Source: CAZKTS01 sp964555735 (GTDB taxonomy: Bacteria > Actinomycetota > Acidimicrobiia > IMCC26256 > PALSA-555). From it: DNA of 8,139 nucleotides. Below the pieces are notes generated by a model. The model did no database searches. It was not told the DNA's origin and saw only the letters and a list, made by a program, of their open reading frames with translations. Position numbers and translations under genes: made by a program. Below are positions 1-4,640 of the stretch, in pieces (position 1 is the first letter of the stretch; each line of letters starts with the position of its first letter). The stretch spans positions 1 through 8,139 of the forward strand of contig CAZKTS010000167.1 of NCBI GenBank assembly GCA_964555735.1. Direction: 5' to 3'.

Positions 1-436
1 CGACCCGCTGCTGTTGACCACCCGAGAGCTGGCCGGGCTTGCGGTTCGCGAAGTCCGACAGGCGCACGACCTCGAGCAGGTCGTCGACTCGCTTCGCAAC
101 CTCGGCGCGACCGACCTTGCGGCTCTTCGGTCCGAACGCGACGTTCTCGGCGACGGTCATGTGCGGGAACAGCGCGTAGTGCTGGAACACCGTGTTGACG
201 TTGCGCTTGTAGGGCGGCACGCGGGAGACGTCCTTGCCCTCGAGCGTGATGCGCCCGGCGGTCGGCTGCTCGAACCCCGCGATCATCCGCAGGGTCGTGG
301 TCTTGCCGCAGCCCGACGGTCCGAGCATGGAGAAGAACTCGCCCCGACGGATGGCGAAGTCGGCCTCGCGCACGGCGGTGAAGCCGCCGAAGCGCTTGGT
401 CACCCGCTCGATGCCGATGACGACATCGTCAGCCAC
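1..436 (-). CDS. potA: Spermidine/putrescine ABC transporter ATP-binding protein, PotA type (N-terminal 145 residues, cut by the left window edge)
   Basis: This is the cytoplasmic ATPase that would power polyamine import with PotB/PotC-type permeases and a PotD-type binding protein; those partners are not in the window. Seen in the translation: Walker A GPSGCGKT at residues 39-46, Q-loop glutamine 85 in the stretch NTVFQHYALFPHMTVAENVA, and ABC signature LSGGQ at 137-141 followed by QQRV. Walker B and the C-terminal regulatory domain lie beyond the edge. The NTVFQ-YALFPHMTV-ENVAFG wording and the RKPGQLSGGQQQRV context are typical of PotA and its close relatives. GTG is taken as start because a strong Shine-Dalgarno sequence, GGAGGTG, sits 6 nt upstream (443-449 on the plus strand) and the protein begins where family members do. 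It is divergent from a gamma-aminobutyraldehyde dehydrogenase, which supports a polyamine rather than a sugar, sulfate or iron substrate. The substrate itself is inferred. Confidence 0.88.
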   Translation of the reverse strand, partial: MADDVVIGIERVTKRFGGFTAVREADFAIRRGEFFSMLGPSGCGKTTTLRMIAGFEQPTAGRITLEGKDVSRVPPYKRNVNTVFQHYALFPHMTVAENVAFGPKSRKVGRAEVAKRVDDLLEVVRLSDFANRKPGQLSGGQQQRV

Positions 437-442
437 GCGGCA

Positions 443-449
443 CACCTCC
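443..449 (-). promoter_or_regulatory. Shine-Dalgarno sequence of the potA-type gene
   Basis: Reads GGAGGTG on the minus strand, 6 nt before the GTG at 436-434. It is the strongest ribosome-binding site in the window and decides the start of the ABC transporter ATPase. Confidence 0.8.
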
Positions 450-453
450 CCCA

Positions 454-472
454 ACCGACGCCGCCGGTCGGT
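454..472. promoter_or_regulatory. Inverted repeat upstream of the potA-type gene (ACCGAC-N7-GTCGGT)
   Basis: Perfect 6-bp arms (454-459 and 467-472) with a 7-bp spacer, just upstream of the Shine-Dalgarno site. It could be a repressor operator or a hairpin in the 5' untranslated leader. Short GC-rich palindromes are common at this base composition, so the call is weak. Confidence 0.3.
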
Positions 473-516
473 GGCGGAACCCTTCCATGGGCCGGCGCTC
501 CGGAGCAAGAGTCCCG

Positions 517-558
517 AGGGATTCCTTCGTGAACGGTGTGTTTCGCCGCGGAATCCCT
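517..558. promoter_or_regulatory. Inverted repeat in the potA/patD divergent region (AGGGATTCC-N24-GGAATCCCT)
   Basis: Two perfect complementary 9-bp arms at 517-525 and 550-558 are separated by 24 bp. They lie near the middle of the 189-bp intergenic region (437-625). The right arm touches a weak promoter-like pair, TTGCGC at 558-563 and CAACAT at 582-587 with an 18-bp spacer, pointing to the dehydrogenase gene. A dimeric regulator bridging the arms, or a long hairpin, are both possible. The arms are richer in A/T than their surroundings, which makes chance less likely than for all-GC palindromes. Apart from this, the 454-472 repeat and the two ribosome-binding sites, I see nothing else in the region. 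Confidence 0.4.
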
Positions 559-612
559 TGCGCGAGGACCGTCGGGCAACGCAACATCGTGGCGCTCGTG
601 CGGTTCCGCCCC

Positions 613-620
613 GAAAGGTG
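613..620 (+). promoter_or_regulatory. Ribosome-binding site of the aldehyde dehydrogenase
   Basis: GAAAGGTG lies 5 nt before the ATG at 626. It selects this start over the in-frame GTG at 536, whose extra 30 residues do not resemble the family. Confidence 0.6.
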
Positions 621-625
621 TTGTC

Positions 626-2047
626 ATGGCCAAGCAGAACTTCATCGGCGGCGCCTGGGTCGACGCCCGCGACGGTGCGACCGACAAGGTGGTGAACCCC
701 GCCACGGGCGAGGTCCTCGACGAGGTGGCGTCCAGCGCGTCGGCCGACGTCGACGCTGCGGTCGCCGCGGCCACGGCCGCCTTCGAGGGGTGGTCGGCGA
801 CGACCCCTCGCCAGCGCAGCGAGGCGCTCCTCAAGATCGCCGACGCCATCGAGTCCGATCTCGAGACGATCCAGCGCCTCGAGATCGACAACGTCGGCAA
901 GCCGGTGTCGATCATCGAGTTCGAGATGGACCTGACGGTCGACAACTGGCGCTACTTCGCCGGTGCCGCCCGCTGCCTCGATGCCGCTGCGGCCGGTGAG
1001 TACATGGAGGACCACACGTCGTTCCTGCGGCGGGACCCGCTCGGGGTCGTCGCCTCGATCGCGCCGTGGAACTACCCGCTCAACATGGCGACGTGGAAGG
1101 TGGGCCCTGCGCTGGCGGCCGGGAACACCGTCGTCCTCAAGCCGTCGGAGCTGACGCCGCTCAGCGCACTGCGCCTCGCCGAGATCACCGCCGACATCCT
1201 CCCCGAGGGCGTGCTCAACGTGGTCACGGGGGACGGCGAGCACGCCGGCGCTTCACTCGTGTCGCATCCGGATGTCGCGATGGTGTCGCTCACCGGCGAC
1301 GTCGCCACGGGCAAGGTGATCGCCAAGACCGCGGCCGACTCGCTCAAGCGCGTGCACCTCGAGCTCGGCGGCAAGGCGCCGGTCATCGTGTTCGACGATG
1401 CCGACATCAGCGCGGTCGTCGAGAACCTCGCCGAGAGCGCGTATTACAACTCGGGCCAGGACTGCACCGCACCGTGCCGGATCCTCGCCGGGCCCGGCGT
1501 GCACGACGACTTCGTCAGCGGGCTCACCGAAGCAGTGAAGGGGATCGCGACGGGTGACCCCCACGATCCGGACGTCGCGATGGGCCCCGTCGTTTCCGAC
1601 GACCAGCTCACCCGCGTCGCCGGCATGGTCGACCGCGCCAAGGAGGGCGGCGCCGAGGTGACGACCGGCGGCGCCAAGGTCGGTGGCGCCGGGTTCTTCT
1701 ACGAGCCGTCGGTCGTCGTCGGTCCCGCGCAGGACGCGGAGATCGTCCAGCGTGAGGTGTTCGGGCCCGTCGTGACCGTGCAGCGGTTCTCGGACGACGA
1801 CCAGGCCCTCGCCTGGGCGAACGGCGTCGACTACGGGCTGGCGGCCAGCGTCTGGACCCGCGACGTCGGCCGGGCGATGCGCATGGCCGCCAAGCTCCAG
1901 TTCGGCACGGTGTGGGTCAACGATCACATCCCGATCGTGTCCGAGCTGCCCCACGGCGGGTTCAAGCAGTCGGGCTACGGCAAGGACATGTCGATCTATG
2001 CGATCGAGCACTACACCGAGCTCAAGCACGTGATGGTGAAGTGGTGA
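626..2047 (+). CDS. patD: Gamma-aminobutyraldehyde dehydrogenase (PatD/YdcW type), 473 aa
   Basis: NAD-dependent oxidation of 4-aminobutanal (from putrescine) to 4-aminobutanoate (GABA), in the cytoplasm. The length and long stretches (for example YFAGAARCL, RRDPLGVVASIAPWNYPL, GGKAPVIVFDDADI, and the C-terminal SGYGKDMS...HVMVK) closely match E. coli YdcW/PatD as I recall it. Visible catalytic residues are oxyanion Asn149 (PWNY), cofactor-binding Lys172 (LKPSE), general base Glu246 (LELGGK), nucleophile Cys280 (GQDCTAPCR) and Glu377 (EVFGP). One oddity is Asp225 in TGDVATG, where many aldehyde dehydrogenases have Ser in the G-S-x-x-x-G nucleotide-binding turn. The start ATG follows a GAAAGGTG ribosome-binding site and gives the usual family N-terminus (NFIGGAWVDA). 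It is first of three same-strand genes and divergent from potA, which agrees with polyamine catabolism. A related omega-amino aldehyde substrate cannot be excluded. Confidence 0.9.
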   Translation: MAKQNFIGGAWVDARDGATDKVVNPATGEVLDEVASSASADVDAAVAAATAAFEGWSATTPRQRSEALLKIADAIESDLETIQRLEIDNVGKPVSIIEFEMDLTVDNWRYFAGAARCLDAAAAGEYMEDHTSFLRRDPLGVVASIAPWNYPLNMATWKVGPALAAGNTVVLKPSELTPLSALRLAEITADILPEGVLNVVTGDGEHAGASLVSHPDVAMVSLTGDVATGKVIAKTAADSLKRVHLELGGKAPVIVFDDADISAVVENLAESAYYNSGQDCTAPCRILAGPGVHDDFVSGLTEAVKGIATGDPHDPDVAMGPVVSDDQLTRVAGMVDRAKEGGAEVTTGGAKVGGAGFFYEPSVVVGPAQDAEIVQREVFGPVVTVQRFSDDDQALAWANGVDYGLAASVWTRDVGRAMRMAAKLQFGTVWVNDHIPIVSELPHGGFKQSGYGKDMSIYAIEHYTELKHVMVKW

Positions 2048-2121
2048 CCGGGCCGAGCAGGAGCAGGAGCGAAGCCGTGGTCGGACGACCGGGACGGCGC
2101 AGCGAAAGCGACCAGACATGA
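2044..2121 (+). other. Possible 25-codon bridging small ORF between the dehydrogenase and the aminotransferase
   Basis: A GTG at 2044-2046 overlaps the dehydrogenase TGA (2045-2047) as GTGA. The frame stays open for 25 codons and ends in a TGA at 2119-2121 that overlaps the aminotransferase ATG (2118-2120) as ATGA. The peptide would be rich in Arg and Ser (contains GPSRSRSEAVVGRPGRRSES). Third-position G/C is 18 of 25, lower than the neighbouring genes look, and there is no good ribosome-binding site. It may be only a chance frame that lets ribosomes pass from one gene to the next. The spacer also holds a GAGCAGGAGCAGGAGC direct repeat and a short GGTCG-GA-CGACC palindrome at 2079-2090. I do not claim it encodes a functional peptide. 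Confidence 0.2.
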
Positions 2122-3473
2122 CCGACAAGCTCGCGGTCAACGCCGAGCGGATCGCGTTCTCGGAGAACGCCCGGCTGCTCGACCGCACGACCGCGTCGAA
2201 GGCGCTCTTCGAGCGAGCGTCCCGGCATCTGCCGTACGGCGTGGCATCGTCGTTCCAGGCCGGCGACCCGTACCCCATCTACGTGGCCAAGGGTTTGGGC
2301 GCGACGCTCTGGGACGTCGACGGCAACGAGTACGTCGACATGCACGGTGGCTTCGGCTGCAACGTGGTCGGCCACGCGCACCCCAAGATCGTCGAAGCGA
2401 TCGAGAAGGCCGCGCGCACCGGCACTCACTTCGCGTGCACCACCGAGGTGACGGTCGCGTACGCCGAGGAGCTGTGCCGTCGCTTCAACCTGGAGAAGGT
2501 GCGCTTCGCCAACTCCGGCACCGAGGCGACCATGGACGCGGTGCGCATCGCGCGAGCGGCCACCGGGCGCGACGTCGTGGTGAAGATCGAGGGCTCGTAC
2601 CACGGGCACCACGACACCGTGATGTTCTCGGTCGTCCCGAACGCCGACGCCATGGGGGGTCGGGAGGCGCCGGCTTCGGCGCCGATGTCGAAGGGCATCC
2701 CCGCCGAGATGGCCAAGTGGACGCTCGCGGTGCCGTTCAACGACGCCGGTGCGGTCGAGCGCCTGTTCGCCGAGCGCAGCACCGAGATCGCGTGTCTGAT
2801 CATGGAGCCGGTGATGATGAACATCGGCGTCGTGGTCCCCCAGCCGGGCTACCTCGAGGCGGTCCGCGACCTGTGCACCAAGCACGGTGTCGTCTTCATC
2901 TACGACGAGGTGAAGTCGGGCGCGACGATCGCCGCCGGCGGCGCCATCGAGCGCTACGGGGTGCAGCCCGACCTCGCGTGCTTCGCCAAGGCCATCGGCG
3001 GCGGCACACCGGCGGCCGCGGTCGGTGGGAGCGCCGCCGTCATGGACGTGATCGAGCACGGTGCGGCCCAGCAGGGGACCTTCAACGGCAACCCGCTGGT
3101 GGCCGCGGCCGGCCTCGCCGCGCTCACGGAGGTGCTCACGCCCGACGCGTACGAGCACCTCAGCGCGCTGGGGACCCGGCTCGCCGACGGCTGCTCGCAG
3201 GCCATCGCCGCCCACGGCATCCCGGCCCACACGGTCGACCTCGGCGCCAAGGGTTGCATCTCCTACCGCGCCGAGCCGCTCACGAGCTACCGCGACTTCC
3301 TCGAGACCCGCACCGAGCTGTACGAGGCGTCGTACCCGTGGGTCGTCAACCGGGGGGTCTTCATGACGCCCGGTGACGAGGAGCAGTGGACGATCTCGGT
3401 GCAGCACACCGACGCCGACATCGACCGCTACGTCGATGCCTTCGCCGAGTTCTGCGAAGCCGTCGCCACCTGA
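2118..3473 (+). CDS. Class III PLP-dependent aminotransferase, glutamate-1-semialdehyde-aminomutase-like branch, 451 aa
   Basis: Fold-type I PLP enzyme. Seen: WDVDGNEYVDMHGGFGCNVV followed by GHAHP (residues 65-89), SGTEA at 133-137 (phosphate binding), YHGHHD at 161-166, Asp263 in YDEVKSG (pairs with the PLP ring nitrogen), Lys291 in FAKAIGGGTPAAAVGG (Schiff-base lysine) and GTFNGNP at 320-326. The order and wording resemble HemL (glutamate-1-semialdehyde 2,1-aminomutase) more than the ornithine/putrescine aminotransferase branch. The enzyme is about 20 residues longer than typical HemL and lacks HemL's usual GGMPVGAFGG wording, so a heme-synthesis role is unlikely. Its place after patD, with a 70-bp gap, suggests it transaminates putrescine or GABA; this is inference. 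ATG 2118 has only a weak GAAAG upstream (2104-2108), and no ATG, GTG or TTG lies upstream in frame within the spacer. Translation may depend on coupling to the previous gene. Confidence 0.85.
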   Translation: MTDKLAVNAERIAFSENARLLDRTTASKALFERASRHLPYGVASSFQAGDPYPIYVAKGLGATLWDVDGNEYVDMHGGFGCNVVGHAHPKIVEAIEKAARTGTHFACTTEVTVAYAEELCRRFNLEKVRFANSGTEATMDAVRIARAATGRDVVVKIEGSYHGHHDTVMFSVVPNADAMGGREAPASAPMSKGIPAEMAKWTLAVPFNDAGAVERLFAERSTEIACLIMEPVMMNIGVVVPQPGYLEAVRDLCTKHGVVFIYDEVKSGATIAAGGAIERYGVQPDLACFAKAIGGGTPAAAVGGSAAVMDVIEHGAAQQGTFNGNPLVAAAGLAALTEVLTPDAYEHLSALGTRLADGCSQAIAAHGIPAHTVDLGAKGCISYRAEPLTSYRDFLETRTELYEASYPWVVNRGVFMTPGDEEQWTISVQHTDADIDRYVDAFAEFCEAVAT

Positions 3474-3507
3474 GCACGCGCGGCCCGCGACGCGGCATGA
3501 TCCCCGC

Positions 3508-4626
3508 ATGAGCAACTCGGGCCTCTCGCCGTACGACGACTTCCCGATCCACCAGACCGCCGAGGTGCTGCGGCACCCGGCGACCTCGGACCGCAACTTC
3601 TACGACCGCTACTACTTCATGCTCCACGGCTCGTCCGACGAGCTGATGATGGTGCTGGGCCTCGGGCAGTACCCGAACCTGTCCACCCAGGACGCGTTCG
3701 CGCTCTTCCGCCGTGGCACCACGCACAAGGTGGTGCGGGCGTCGCGCACGATCGGTGTGGACCGCATGGACACGACCGTCGGTCCGTTCCGGGTCGAGGT
3801 CGTCGAGGGCCTGAAGACGGTGCGGTTCATCCTCGAACCGAACGAGCACGGGCTCAGCGTCGACCTGCTCTGGAACGGGGCGATCGAGCCCGTCCTCGAA
3901 GCGCGCCACTACATCCGCCAGTACGAGCGGGTGATGTTCGACACCCAGCGGTTCGCGCAGACCGGCTTCTGGTCCGGGACGATCACCGTCGACGACGAGA
4001 CCATCGAGCTCACCGGTGACCGCTGGAAGGGCACGCGCGACCGCTCGTGGGGGGTGCGGCCGGTCGGCGAGCCCGAGCCACCGGGCATCCAGGCGACGTT
4101 CGCCGAAGGCCCGGCGATGAGCATGTGGAACTACGACCCGATCCAGTTCGACGACTACTCGATCGTGTCGCTGTGCTCGGAGCACCCCGATGGCTCACGT
4201 GACCTCCAGAACGCCACGCGCATCTGGAAGGACCCGGGGCGCGAGAACGAGAACCTGGGGCGCTACGAGCACGAGCACGAGTTCATCCCCGGGACGCGCA
4301 TGCTCGCGCGCTCGAAGCTCTCGTTCCCCGACGCACCGGGCGGTGCGCTCGAGATCGAGGTGACACCGCTCATCAACACGCACATCGGTGTCGCCACTGG
4401 GTACGCACCGGAGCCCGACTGGAAGCACGGCATGTACCAGGGCGAGCTCGTCGTGCAGGGCGTCGATCTCGACACCGAGGCCGACAAGGACCGGTTCTGG
4501 GGCATCGTCGACGCCGCCGCGAGGTTCGAGACCAACACCGGCGACGTCGGCTACGGCCTCCACGAGTACATGTTCCTCGGGCCGTTCCCGAAGTACGGCC
4601 TCACCGGGATGCTCGACCCGGCCTAG
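3508..4626 (+). CDS. Protein of unknown function, 372 aa, possibly AttH/CrtC-like (lipocalin-related) beta-rich fold
   Basis: I do not recognise a characterised function. The protein is soluble in appearance, with no signal peptide or membrane segment, and is rich in Trp, Tyr, Asp and Glu. The most distinctive motif is GTRDRSWGVR at 175-184, roughly central, followed by an acidic/Pro segment and MSMWNYDPIQFDDYSIVSLC (205-224). A second half (about 255-365) has alternating hydrophobic residues and ends HEYMFLGPFPKYGLTGM. A central R-D-x-x-W-G motif in a two-domain beta-rich protein recalls the AttH/CrtC (hydroxyneurosporene hydratase-like) superfamily and related DUFs; this is from memory and uncertain. 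It begins 34 bp after the aminotransferase stop, so it is probably in the same operon. ATG 3508 is chosen because the longer in-frame extension to 3373 would overlap the aminotransferase and is Ser/Thr/Pro shadow sequence. No clear Shine-Dalgarno site is visible. A 4-codon frame ATG-ATC-CCC-GCA-TGA (3497-3511) overlaps its start. Confidence 0.75.
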   Translation: MSNSGLSPYDDFPIHQTAEVLRHPATSDRNFYDRYYFMLHGSSDELMMVLGLGQYPNLSTQDAFALFRRGTTHKVVRASRTIGVDRMDTTVGPFRVEVVEGLKTVRFILEPNEHGLSVDLLWNGAIEPVLEARHYIRQYERVMFDTQRFAQTGFWSGTITVDDETIELTGDRWKGTRDRSWGVRPVGEPEPPGIQATFAEGPAMSMWNYDPIQFDDYSIVSLCSEHPDGSRDLQNATRIWKDPGRENENLGRYEHEHEFIPGTRMLARSKLSFPDAPGGALEIEVTPLINTHIGVATGYAPEPDWKHGMYQGELVVQGVDLDTEADKDRFWGIVDAAARFETNTGDVGYGLHEYMFLGPFPKYGLTGMLDPA

Positions 4627-4640
4627 TCCGCTCTCGACGC
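4627..4640. other. Convergent gene junction, 14 bp between stop codons
   Basis: The plus-strand TAG ends at 4626 and the minus-strand TGA ends at 4641. The 14 bp between them hold no hairpin followed by T residues, so any terminator must lie inside one of the coding regions or the transcripts overlap in antisense. Confidence 0.85.

Noticed and set aside
14..532. Plus-strand open frame over the potA-type gene
   Set aside because: The opposite strand encodes Walker A, Q-loop and signature motifs in order, so this frame is a shadow.
2053..2068. GAGCAGGAGCAGGAGC direct repeat as a mobile or CRISPR-like repeat
   Set aside because: Only a few tandem copies of a 6-bp unit in a 70-bp spacer, with no second array or spacer structure.
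1253..2278. 341-codon minus-strand open frame opposite the aldehyde dehydrogenase
   Set aside because: Shadow of the dehydrogenase 3' half; no motifs and no ribosome-binding site.
2118..3473. Annotation as hemL (heme biosynthesis)
   Set aside because: Motif wording differs from HemL, the protein is longer, and the neighbours are polyamine genes rather than tetrapyrrole genes.
3373..3507. 45-codon N-terminal extension of the unknown-function protein
   Set aside because: It would overlap the aminotransferase end and reads as Ser/Thr/Pro/Arg shadow sequence; ATG 3508 gives a sensible N-terminus.
2022..3596. 524-codon minus-strand open frame opposite the aminotransferase
   Set aside because: Antisense shadow of a gene with complete family motifs; it also runs through both flanking spacers, and its sequence is low-complexity Arg/Val/Asp/Leu.
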